Below are positions 1-11,300 of a stretch of 64,000 bases of DNA, in pieces. Location of the stretch: the NCBI GenBank assembly GCA_020055645.1, contig CM034547.1:14602513-14666512 (forward strand), read 5' to 3'. The translations under genes and the position numbers were made by a program. Source of the DNA: Tomocerus qinae. Its lineage: Eukaryota; Arthropoda; Collembola; Entomobryomorpha; Tomoceridae. The notes under the pieces are model-generated. The model was not told where the DNA came from and did no database searches. It worked only from the letters and a program-made list of their open reading frames with translations. Positions within the stretch are counted from its first letter, which is position 1; the number at the start of each line of letters is the position of its first letter.

Positions 1-1189
1 TTTATGACGACTTGTTTGGAGATGCATACTTTATCCCTGTTATTCCTTTAGAAATACATTACACTAGTATTGGAACGGATGAAAGCAAGGATGTAATTGT
101 TCCCATTCAACACGGAAATATGGTCAAGCCTTATGAAGTAATTTTTGTATTGAAATTATTAGCCATAGTTTAACAATGTATATTTAAATAACTTAAATAT
201 GTCCACTCACGTTACGCAACGTTGAACGTTGATCCTGAGAAGATAGTAATATTGGCATTTATATATTTCTCAAAGGCTGTAAACAAACCACAAGTTAAAT
301 ATACTGCAAAATCAGAAGATTTGTATACGTTGATGATGACGTCACCCGACGGTCATTTGACGGCAGAAAAAGGGGAATACATTCACTGGCTAGTGTAAGT
401 CCGAGGGTCAAATAGATGTTTTTCGACTTTTTGCTTAATTAATTACAATATGTGCTACTAATTTTATTTTGCAGTGGAAATATTCCAGGCAACAACATCA
501 AACAAGGCCAGGAACTGTGCGATTATATTCAACCGTTTCCTCTTCGAGGGATCGGATTTTGTAGATACGTCTTTGTTTTATTCAAGCAAGATAAAAAATT
601 GGATTATTCGGAATATCAAAGAGAAATTCCTTGTAAAAATCTAACTGCACGAACGTTTTCTACGTATGAGTTTTACCGTGAGTTCCAGGACTTCATGACC
701 CCAGCTGGCCTCTCTTTCTTTCAAGCTGATTGGGACCAAACTCTAACTAATTTTTTTCATCAAGTTTTTGGTGATTTGTTTATATTTTTATGTGTTTCTG
801 GTTAAGCATAGCTTGAGTTCATTAAAAAATTAAGTTTCTCAATTAGTATTTAACTTCAAAATATTCTCTTACTGATTGAACTTTTTTGAATGGTTTCAGA
901 AATGAAAGAACCCGTTTATGAGTACGATTTCGAACCTCCAGCGTTACCCGAGCAAGAATGGTTTCCTCATAGAAAACCCTTTAATTTATATCTCGATAAA
1001 TATAAGGATCCCAAAGAATTACAGAAAGAGTTACTTATTGAAAAACTAAAAGAAAGACATCCGTTTATTCCTCCTCCCAAGCCTCCAAAGTATCCACTTG
1101 CATTTCCTCTTGATAATAAAGATCCTACTTGGCTTAAAGATTCCATTAGACTTCGTCGAATGAGAGAAGGTAAATGGAAGTATATGTAA
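1..1189 (+). CDS. mRpL38: Mitochondrial large ribosomal subunit protein mL38 (MRPL38), 3' part
   Basis: Structural protein of the mitochondrial large ribosomal subunit, built on a phosphatidylethanolamine-binding-protein (PEBP) fold. The window holds the last four exons: 3-137 (first two bases finish a codon), 276-394, 475-770 and 900-1189, giving 279 residues to the TAA stop. Splice phases agree at all three junctions (GTAATT, GTAAGT and GTGATT donors, AG acceptors). Visible family signatures are DGHL followed by EYIHWLVGNIPGN, then QELCDYIQPFPLRGIGFCRY, MTPAGLSFFQ with a conserved W and D, and the mL38 tail with FPHRKPF and a Lys/Pro-rich stretch. The tail runs longer than the human protein as I recall it. 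The N-terminal half and the start codon lie left of the window. Identification is by recognition of conserved blocks and is strong. Confidence 0.93.
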
Positions 1190-1258
1190 TGCAATGAGTG
1201 GAGTGTTTTAATTAATTATGTGTGTGAAAATGTTAAAACTGTTTTTTGTTAAAAGTCA

Positions 1259-1264
1259 AATAAA
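1259..1264 (+). terminator. Polyadenylation signal of mL38
   Basis: AATAAA lies 70 bases after the mL38 stop codon, the usual position for a short 3' UTR. The next gene starts more than 1 kb further on, so it most likely serves mL38. Confidence 0.65.
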
Positions 1265-2375
1265 AGCTTGTCGTAGATAAAAGTTTGTATCGTATATATT
1301 TTGTACATACGTACATTAACTCAGTCAGCAAACTCATTAAAATTCAGGATTAGGAATGGTAAAAAGTGTGCAAAGATTGCTTATATTGCAAAAGCTGAGA
1401 TAAAGAGTAAGATTTACAACTAAAATAGTCAACTAATGTAAACAGGATGTTATTTCATTTATCTTTCCTAAATTATGAAGAATTTCTTATAAACAACAAA
1501 CCTTTCTTTTTAACTTGCTGGATGAGTAAATAGTGTACAGAGTATTTTTCATTTAGTTTTCATGAATACAAACCTATAAACAAGTCCAATGAACATGTAG
1601 CAAAATAAACAGGTCATCCATATAATATTCATTATTTCACGGCATTTGGCTTCATATAACTGATTGCTAAATACATAGACACAGTAAAAATGGCGAGTGG
1701 TCTTACACCTAACATTCACAACAACTAGGTAAGTATTTATTAAAATATCTTAAGTATCTACTTACGGAGCACCATTTATCTAATAATAACTTACAACTGA
1801 ACTTGATGTCACAAAAATAGTTACGAATTATCTCAATGTAAATTATCTCAATGTAAACTTCCAATCCAATCTTTAACCCTGGTTTTGTAGATATGGAAGA
1901 AATCGTCATCATGTTATTAGTGATAAGCATGTAGCTTGTCTCCACTCCATTACAAAAGTGCATACTTGTACTACTTGACAGTAGGCGACAATTCTCGTAT
2001 TTCACTGATATATGTATGTAGATTGAATAGAAAGTAGAAGAAATTCCTGGGTTGTTTCTAAACGACTATATTATGCTGTTTTTATACAGTGTATAAATGA
2101 GCACTTATTAAAACTATACATAAATACACTGCTCATAACATGGCAATGAAGATAAATAGATTTCACTGCACAACAGTATCTATTTCAACTTGCAATCCCA
2201 AACGCACTTATGGAAGACTAGATATGAATATTATATATGTAGGTGTAGTAAGTAAATTAAGATTCAATACTGGCATTATGTTTTTTTAGTTCTTGTTCAT
2301 GGTGTAGTAACCACGTTTGAGCTTGAAACCTAAAGATAACTTGACAGTTTGAGTAAGACTGTTGAGATACGAAGA
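1265..2375. other. Intergenic region between mL38 and the SLC19 gene
   Basis: No coding exon recognised on either strand. A 98-codon minus-strand open frame (1709-2005) has no family features and AT-rich composition. The stretch TTTTTTTAG at 2281-2289 could be the acceptor of a 5'-UTR intron of the transporter gene. The leader then contains a two-codon upstream ORF (ATG GTG TAG, about 2299-2307) before the real start at 2376. Confidence 0.5.
1826..1855. repeat. Perfect 15-bp tandem duplication
   Basis: The unit AATTATCTCAATGTA occurs twice back to back with no mismatch. It is a local duplication with no evident function. Confidence 0.8.
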
Positions 2376-4465
2376 ATGAAGAGTAAAAAATGGCTATGGA
2401 CTACACTTGTTCTTTGTGCATTCGGATTTCTGAAAGAACTTCGGCCGTCAGAACCATTTGTTACAGAATACTTAGTTGATTTCAAAAATGTTTCCAGAGA
2501 TCAGGTACACTTGTTTTCGATAAATGATAAATTTAATATCCTATTAATCTCTATCCATTTTTTAGCGATGCGTCTTGAACCATTTACTTTTGTAGATCAT
2601 TCACATTGCATTTCCAGTATCAACTTACACATCATTGGGTACCCTAGTAGTCGTGTTTTTGGTGACCGATTTTCTTCGTTATCGCCCAGTCTTAATTTTT
2701 GAAGGAATTTCTTACGTAATTACTTGGTCATTTCTTATCTGGGGCAGAGATTTGACTGCAATTATTGTAAGTATACATACACTTTAAATAGTATGTCGCA
2801 AGATATGACTATGGCAAAAGACATAATGTACTCTTTGGCATATTACAAGTCACTAATTCAAATGACTTTTTTGTAGTTTGTAGAATTTTTTTACGGATTA
2901 TCTTGTTCCACTGAAGTTGCATACTACACCTACATATATGCGAAAGTTGACAAAAAACACTACAAGAAAGTTACATCCTATACATCATGTGCGATATTAT
3001 TAGGAAGATTCTTAAGTGGAGTCCTTGCCCAAATTTTAATTTCTTCAGGAATGATGGATTACCATCAACTAAATTACATCTCCCTTGTGGCTGTTAGTGG
3101 AGCTTTACTTATATCATTCCTCCTCCCTAAAGCAGACAAATCAGTGTACTTCAATCGGAAGGACGATACAAATATAAAGAGAAAAAAGGAGCATTCGCTT
3201 TTGATAGCATACGAATTGTTATGGATGGATTTTAAGAAAGCGTTTTTTAATAGCCACATCTTAAAATGGTCATTATGGTGGGCCGTCGCTTCTGCAGGAC
3301 AATTTCAAGTCATAACTTACATTCAAGCCCTTTGGGAGCGAATCAATGAAGATTCTCAAGACACTGTGTACAACGGAGCAGTGAAAGCTACACACACTCT
3401 TCTCAGTAAAGCCCCAAAAAATAGTTTTGATTCTGTAAAAGTTTAAATATTTCTGTTTATTTATGTTTATTTATCTACGCTTTCACTTTTGTGAAAGTCG
3501 AGAGAAAGTTGGGGAAAGTTTCATGTGGTCCGTTTATACACTTACATGTACATTAGTCCTTGGTCCATTTACATGAACGGAACGCTTAGAAAATAAAGAG
3601 AATGATTTATTGTGCATAAAAGTAATGAAGATAAAAAATGGACGTGAAAGATCCCAGATTTATGATATTGAGTGATTCACTTTTACATATTAGACATTTG
3701 CCACTATGCCTTTAAATTCCCTTTATTATGACTTTAGGTGCTGTGTTTTCATTTGCTGTTGGCTACATTCACTTTTCTTCATGGAGTCACTGGAGCGAAA
3801 GTCTTCTTAGTGCAATTTCGTTTTTACAAGGAGGTTTGTTGATATGGATGTCAGTGACGGATAGTCTATATCAAGCATATATCGCCTACATATTTTTCAA
3901 ACTCATTCATCCTGTTATGATTACTATTGCAAGGTAACAATAGATGTCTAATAATTGCGCAGCAATCAACTGATTCATTGGAAGTTTTCATGTTATTTTT
4001 ATCTGAATATATGAAAATGAATCATCGATCTGATGCAATCTCATCTATTTTGATGGAGGAGAATATTATTCTAATCAAATGCATTGGAATTTTAGCTCGG
4101 AAGTGGCCCAGAAAATCAGCGATGATAGCTACGGGCTCGTATTTGGGGTTCTTACATTTATTGCCCTTGGGATACAAACCTTTTTAACCATAGTTATATC
4201 TGATGCAAGAGGTCTCGCTATGACAGAACGGAATCAATTTTTTGTATATGGACTGTACTTCGGTACATTAGGAGGTGTATTTTTAATTGTTTTTATATAC
4301 TCTTTTTTCACTCAAAGTCGCAATGCTGAAGAAACGTTAAAAAAAATTCCAACACCGTCAACAACGCCTACACCCAAAAACGATTTAGAAAACAAACTTC
4401 ACAATATAGAGCAAAATAAAATCTTAGAGGATACAGAAATGACAATAATGCTTGAAAGACAATAA
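2376..4465 (+). CDS. SLC19-family transporter (thiamine-transporter-like), complete
   Basis: Plasma-membrane major-facilitator carrier of the SLC19 family (reduced folate / thiamine carriers). Exons are 2376-2504, 2596-2766, 2877-3405, 3738-3933 and 4096-4465; all phases match and the total encodes 464 residues, close to the roughly 500 of vertebrate SLC19A2/A3. Signatures in order: FGFLKELRPSEPFVTEYL in TM1, DFLRYRPV, EFFYGLSCSTEVAYYTYIY, VTSYTSCAILLGRFLSGVL, then VYNGAVKATHTLL, YGLVFGVLTFIALGIQT and SDARGL near the end. The EFFYG...TE-AYY-YIY and LRPSEPF blocks match thiamine carriers (A2/A3) better than the folate carrier (A1), so thiamine is the inferred substrate. The start is set at the first ATG: the frame is open upstream only to a TTG. 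The hydrophilic segment between TM6 and TM7 is Lys-rich. The tail is polar and Thr/Pro/Glu-rich. Confidence 0.9.
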
Positions 4466-4740
4466 GTTTTATAACATTACAAAAATGATTATAAAGTGTG
4501 AAATGAAAAACTATATTTGCTCTAGCATATTATATCAATTTACTATCTATTTATTCCCTTTCTATGTACTTCACTATAACCAATTAGTCGACACTGTTGA
4601 TTTTTGTTAGAATTATGCTAAGTAAAATAGAACTCCGGTAAGCCAGTAGTACAGTATAGTATGTACTATGTACTGTCTACTTATACCGTACAGTCTGATC
4701 GTTTACATGCAATCGATGAAACCAATTCATTATAATGGAT

Positions 4741-4746
4741 AATAAA
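4741..4746 (+). terminator. Possible polyadenylation signal of the SLC19 gene
   Basis: AATAAA 276 bases after the stop codon. In DNA this AT-rich such hexamers are common, so the assignment is tentative. Confidence 0.35.
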
Positions 4747-6468
4747 AAAGAATAGAAATGGAATCATGTGTCAAAAAGGGATGAATTTATAGCTGTATAC
4801 CATTTACCACATATTCTCACCGTAATAAATGCCGTCTCATGCTGTAATAAAAACATTTATACATGAAGATTTTAGACTATGCCGAAATGTAAACTTGGCA
4901 TAGTTAATAATAGTAAAAATGTAATAGAATGCTTACAACACCAACTTTGGCCACCACGTGCATCCTTATCTTTGTTAAAGGATACTTATATTATGTACTT
5001 ACACGATGAGATTTATATCATTACTTGTATGTACATATGCATATTGTAGGATTAGCATAAAGGTGAAGTCATGGACAAAATTACCTGCACTATCACTATA
5101 CATGTTCCAATCTTCCCATTACTGCATCAGAATGCGCAGGCAGGTACACATCATTTGCCAATGCCATTGGATATAATAGTACTTGTCGTACTATGTGATA
5201 TATTGTTGTATATTGTACATGTTGTGTATGTTTATGTATAGTATCAGCAAATATTCCTTTGCACACTGTTATTATTTGTCCAGAGAGCAATGAATAAAAT
5301 ATAAGATACCTTTCTAGCATAAGTCTACTTATCTAGTATAATTGATTATAATGTAATGGATGCATAGTGTCATGCATCATATTACTTGCACTACTATTAT
5401 AATATTATATCAGTATAATCACATCATCTACTAAATCCATGTATAAAAAGTAATCGAAGGCAATTCCAGAGTAGAAATTGATCTAGGCTGTCTTATTTAT
5501 TTGAACCTTTTGCATATATTCATTTAAAATACCTGGAAGAGCTACAAACATACGACATTGGCGAACTATTTTGTAATCTGTAATTACATAGTTTCCATTT
5601 TTGGTGGTGCACAAAATCAAGGTCGAAATGATAGGTAAGTATGAAAATATTATAGGCATAAAAAATCTCGATAACTTTAAAAGATAAGTGTAAATTAAAA
5701 ATAATATTATTACACCTCTATTATTTCGTAAAGGTTAATGGGCGATGTACACTACATATGTACTGCAAATAATTTAACGCCAGTGTGGGCTTTGTCATGA
5801 AAAAAATTGAAATTGAACCTTATGAATTATTTTTTGTACGAATATATACTAGTTATCTGATTCAGAAGTCTAGTCTGAGATGCTGAATATACACTTCTAT
5901 TTCTATACTAACAATTTTAATGTAATTGTGATCTTTGTGAAATCTTGCAATGTGATGAGGATGAAACACTATAATATATGTAGTAGTAGTAGTATGAGTA
6001 TGAGATAACATTATTATCATTATGAGAATCGTATAGTAGGTTAGATATGCCTTTATACTTTATACCTATACATACGGATGATATTTTTATGATTTAATAT
6101 TATTTATACTCTTGATTGATGAGATGAGTCCTCTCTTTGAGACTGTTGTGTTTGTGAAACCTCTGTTCTCTAACTCAGATCTGACTCAACTGTACCGAGG
6201 CAAACGGATCACAATCTAAAATCTAATGTTTTGTTATGTTACATTTAGATAAAGTTCTGGTTCTGATACGGACAGATGTTGAAATGAATATGTATTTGTA
6301 TATGAATCTTGGTGATTTCATGTGATTGTGTGTGTGTGTGCTTTAAATTCTTGGATTTCTTTCTGCTGACACTACTCCTGGACAGTGTGTGGTTTGGTGG
6401 CCCATCCATGTTCCATTCCATCTCATTTCACGTTTGTACTACTAAAGTACCAAAATATCATAGCTAGC
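4747..6468. other. Intergenic region upstream of the DOCK gene
   Basis: AT-rich, with no exon recognised on either strand. It contains short GTA/ATG-rich simple stretches near 5978-6000 and a TG run at 6327-6340. Confidence 0.5.
6327..6340. repeat. TG dinucleotide microsatellite
   Basis: Seven consecutive TG units in otherwise unique AT-rich DNA. Confidence 0.75.
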
Positions 6469-6487
6469 TATAAAATAGCTATAAAAG
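6469..6487 (+). promoter_or_regulatory. Tandem TATA-like boxes upstream of a candidate first exon
   Basis: TATAAAAT (6469-6476) and TATAAAAG (6480-6487) lie 60-80 bases before the ATG at 6548, with an initiator-like TTCAGAT at about 6518-6524. The arrangement resembles a TATA-driven promoter with a very short leader. In AT-rich DNA this is only suggestive. Confidence 0.3.
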
Positions 6488-6547
6488 AACTATTTGCTGG
6501 TCCAAGGTGATAGTTGATTCAGATATTTAGGATTTTGTTCGTCAAAG

Positions 6548-6655
6548 ATGCCCGCTTTCCGGGACAATCAGTATTCAGTGCACATGAGGGATATTTTAAA
6601 TGTCAATAGTAGGTATCAAAACAAAACTGCCTATCAATATTTGTTACTGGACCAG
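6548..6655 (+). CDS. Candidate alternative first coding exon of the DOCK gene
   Basis: A 36-codon open frame starts at an ATG in good context (AAAGATGC) and ends at a GTAATT donor in phase 0. Phase 0 is what the first shared DOCK exon (22077) needs. The peptide begins MPAFRDNQYSVH and ends QYLLLDQ, with ordinary non-repetitive composition. I recognise no family. Vertebrate DOCK9/10/11 genes are known to use several first exons, which makes this reading plausible. It could instead be the first exon of an unrelated transcript, or chance. Confidence 0.3.
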
Positions 6656-7402
6656 GTAATTTTATTTAAACTTCAAACAAATTATTTGCAATTTCTTAGG
6701 TGAAAATATTGAAAAAGAACCTATTATCTATATAAGTCTGGTCTCGTTATCTATAAATTAATTTATATAAATTGGAGTGAATATTATTTCATTTACATTT
6801 TATTTCTCTTTTAATGTTTAATGGTCTTCTCTTTGTTATTTTTATCTGTAACATTTTTAGAATCAGTGCAGTCTTAGATGTGTCGTATTGTATATTTTAG
6901 ATAAATTATTTTTCAATAGACACCTAATAAATTAATTAGAAGGTTGAGGTTGGTTTTATAATTCAATTCACGACTTCACGATAAAAATCTTCTTATAATT
7001 CCACTGAAGACTTATTGAATATTATTTAAGTTAGTTGTTTGACTATTCTAATTTACATGTTGAAATAAGTTAAGTAATAGTTTTTATTACCTACATTAAA
7101 TTATTAGCTTATAGGTCCAGTTTCTATATCAAGCTTGCTTGTGGCTTGAGGTGTATGTTATGTACAATGGAATTAAAGTTGAAAGTTAAAACCAGAGTTT
7201 TATATGAAGTTTAATTTTGACTTGCAGATTAAAATCTTGTCCAGAAGATCTTAGAATGACTTCAGGAATAACTGGATACTGATTTTTCGTTCGGGATCTG
7301 TGACATTCTTTTACCGTATATTTACGAGAACGGTGTATGGAATTAGAATTTTAATATTTTGACAGTTTTATTTATGTTATACATTGTAAGCTTATTCATA
7401 TT

Positions 7403-7640
7403 CAGAGGAACAAGGTACTTTAAATAAATACCATGACGACCTAACAAGGTATGCTTATAGTTTTTAAAAAAATCTCTCAGAACCACTAATGGGGATCAAG
7501 GAGAAGGAGCATAGAGCATTACTCAATGGCATAGAGACGCCTGTACGTTTCCCCCGTAAGTGGTTCTGAGTGAATTTCAATCCCCACTATCAGCATACCT
7601 TGTTAGGTCGCCATGGTGTTTAAAGTACCTTGCAGAGGAA
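7403..7640. mobile_element. Non-autonomous hAT-like MITE (222 bp) with 8-bp target duplication
   Basis: The element occupies 7411-7632 and is flanked by a perfect direct repeat CAGAGGAA (7403-7410 and 7633-7640). Its ends are inverted repeats of about 45 bp beginning CAAGGTACTTTAAA, differing by a small indel and a few substitutions. A second pair of inverted segments (around CTCAGAACCACT) lies further in, so most of the element can fold back. An 8-bp duplication and CA...TG ends are typical of hAT-superfamily elements. It has no transposase and must have been moved in trans. Confidence 0.85.
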
Positions 7641-8304
7641 CATCAAGAAATTGTTATTATGGGACCGTCTTAAACAAAAAGGAATTGTTCATTATTCTTT
7701 AAATAGTTCCAAAAATGCTACAACAAAAAGATACACTTTGGTAATCAAGAAAATAATTTTGCCGGATATCAATGCAATTTTTGTAATTTGTAATGCAAGT
7801 GTCAGTGCCATGAATTACATTTAAAGACCACCACCGTTCTACTTTTGATACAATTAATGCTATCGATCTCAATCTCAAATTTTACAATGACATAATAACC
7901 TAATAATAATTCTCAGACAACTCAGTTACCCATTATTTGGCAGCCAACGCTGTAACTACTCTGTATAAAGTAGTGCTTCGTTTATTGGTGTATTTCTTCT
8001 TAAATATCCATATTTTCAAGCTACAAGTGACAAGTGAGAACTGTGACTGTGCCATTGCTTTAATTGTCATTCTGAGTGGATTTTATTTCATTATTCAACA
8101 AGAACGCTAATCACTGTTGATGACATAATAGAATTACCTGTCTTCGTCATTTAATTTCAATTATACAAAAGTGACATAGTTAACTTACTATTATACACGA
8201 TACATTTACTTATATGTAAACTATCAGCTACGCTATTTATTAGTAAGTATGTATGACATTATTAGGACATCAGCGGATTTAACTTTAGTATAGTTTCATT
8301 GGAA

Positions 8305-11300
8305 ATGTCAGAGAGAAAGTTTGCTCGCGTTTTGGGAAAGCCAGGAAGTGCAGCCCAAGTTCGGGAAACTGTTTCTAAAGCCGTCCGAGTGAAGACTATT
8401 TATCAGGTAAAAATATATCTTTCTTGATCTCACTTTAACCGATGCCAATTACGTAATTGTAAACGATAAAAGGATAATCACAGCTTTTAAGCCCATACGT
8501 AAACATGCAGATAAATATGGTATATACTATAGAAGGGTAATTCATGGTATAATCGAGGCCTAGAGGTAGCTCAGAAAACAAAAATATGAAAAGTAAATTA
8601 TCCCAGCTTCAAGATAATGTTGCTGATTTCTTTAAAGTCCTACATTATGCATAGCTTTCTCTGTGCGATCGCAAAGGAGTGTACAATCGAGACTGGCCTC
8701 TGGACTTTGGAGACAAAAATTTTCAGTCGATGTACTGACCAGTAGATTAAAAATTGTCGACTAACACACTTTTCTCAAATCTATATTTCTCTTTCGTAGT
8801 AAATAACTAAATGGTTTACTGCAGCAATTATGTCATAAATTCCATAACTCATAAGCGAAACTGTTAACATTTTTCAGTTCGTCGCAAAAAATTGTGGCTA
8901 TAAAGTAATGTATCTATCTTCTGTATTACTAAAACATCAAAGTCCAAGCGTAAAGGAAGATGATGAAGTTTTTTGTGTTTTCCTTCTTTCGTGTGACACA
9001 ATTAACTAACGAGTTTCAGCAGCTGTTTCATGCTTTGCGTTTTGTGTTGATATCGTGCGGTGGTTTTAGGCTATAGCTGCACCCAAGTGTAAATGAATTA
9101 AGATGATGAGCCGCAAAAATGAGCGTTCTTTAATTTATGAGATGCTGAACAAGATTGCATCTTTGTTCTTTGTTATATGTATGTTTCCATTATACTCAAT
9201 TTCACATTTTAGCATAAGTATTCAGTAAAGCAGATTGAACCATCGGTTTAAGTGAATTAATAAAGGTACCCAAGTCGATCTGATGTTTATCCATCCCATT
9301 CCTAAACTACTGGACTGGCCGGTATCGTGTGTTATTCACTATCACTTGTGTATGTATATATTACTATTTTTAATGATTTAAAAGTGTAATCAAGTTTAGT
9401 TTAGTGAGTAATTAAACCATGACTAATTAGTTATCAACGGACGACAATGAAAAAGCAAAGCTTTAATAACTTAACGTTTTGTTATGCGTTATAAAGTGTA
9501 ATGATAATGAGTTTAACAGTAATTTTAATAATTTATATTGACTATTTATGTCTACAAGTGTAGAGTCTTAAGTAGAATCTGGCTCGTTGGTTCATGCATA
9601 AAAGAATTTTACTGATATTACTGTTGAATCATGAAATAAAAATATGAAGCCTTATCTTATTCGTATAATAATTGGCAACGTAAAAGAATTTGTTAATCGA
9701 TGAAGCCTCTACAGTCTACACTTTTAATAATGGAGCTCTACATTCTATACTGCAGGCTACAAGAAAATATTAAAATATGTAACATTTCATAAAGGTTTTT
9801 CACGATTTTACATGTCTATCGTCTCGGCCATAGCTTTGAATCTATTTTTGCTACGGTCTCTAGCTCTGTTGTGATACCATACCTTGGGATGCTATATGGT
9901 ATAAGGCAAGTTGACATTTAGGAATTATTTAGCAGTATACCTAACTGAAAACGGCAAATGTCAGTGCACAGCTCATTGTGTCTCGATAGGACATGGCAAA
10001 ATGCAAGTGAGTATTTCCTGTTCCTTTCTGATAAATGATCGACTTCCTGGGACATCATTGCTGATACATAGGAAGAATTCTCATGGACTACGAGCTACAA
10101 TATTTCAACCTATTATGCTTGGACATTCGACAATGCATGCTGCGAGTCTGAAATGCTTTTAAGATTTTGTGCGTGTATGTAATGCACACTCAGTAGTAAT
10201 AGCGTAACTATGTGCAGGTAGTAAAATTAGTGAAGTAGAAATAACCCGCCTATGCGAACTGTATAGCTAAAATTCCTTTGAATGGGCTGAACTATTTTTA
10301 TCTTACGTAAAATGCATTGTATGAGTGCGATGAATATAATAGTCTTAACGAGGATGAGCATGAGCAGTTAACCCTTGCAACACCATCATTTGCTTCAAAA
10401 GTTTAAACATTATATTTTGCTGTTACTGCTGAATCTGGCGTGTGTATGGTGTATGTGTATTCTGTAGCACAGCAGTTGTAAACCTACTATACGTCTTCCT
10501 GCAGCAGATAACAGTAACTGTTTACGGCAGAAGAGCTGTAGTAAATCACTTAAATCTCAGCTTGTCTGGCCAACTTTTAGAGATAATTTTTAATCTTTTA
10601 CTACCGATGTGCGTCTCTTCCTGGTGTTCCTTCCTTTCTCAAAATTACCCATTTCGTTATACTTATACGTACACGAATCACATACATTGTATGAGCTACC
10701 TACGCAAAACTAAAGCAATGCATTTACAAAACCAATAATATTATGTCTATCGTTTAAATTGCTTCTGTGTCACCTATATGTAATAACAAGTCCAAAATAA
10801 CACGAAACGATTTTCATATGTGTATAAAAATGAAAACTACAATAATTTTACTTCCTTGCACGCAGTTAGCTGATTAGCTGACTGGCTCATGTACACAAAT
10901 TACTCGAACATTTTACACTGGTGAGATATCTGTAACATGCAATGAAATTTTTGAATTAGAATTTAAACCCAACTCCTCCCCTAAAAAAAGAAAATACGAT
11001 GTCATTCATTTATGACATGAGTATGGTTTATGTAGACTGTAGTTATGTAACTCACAAGGAAATGAAAGAATGTTTTCTTGTCACTTTCTTAATTTCCTCT
11101 TCAAATTCCTACATAGATACCCAGGCACGCATGCGTGAAGTAATATTGGAAGCGTATTTAGTAAGCAGTACATTTTTATGAACAGATAATAATTTGTAGA
11201 ATTCAGCCATTACTTAAAATCAGATACACAAGCAAGCGTTCTCATTGCATTCCTTAGTGTTGGGGTTGAGATTTGACCAAACTCTTTACTATTATTATTT

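Noticed and set aside
10442-10738. 98-codon open frame in the first DOCK intron
   Set aside because: No family features, AT-rich random-looking composition, no supporting splice or promoter signals.
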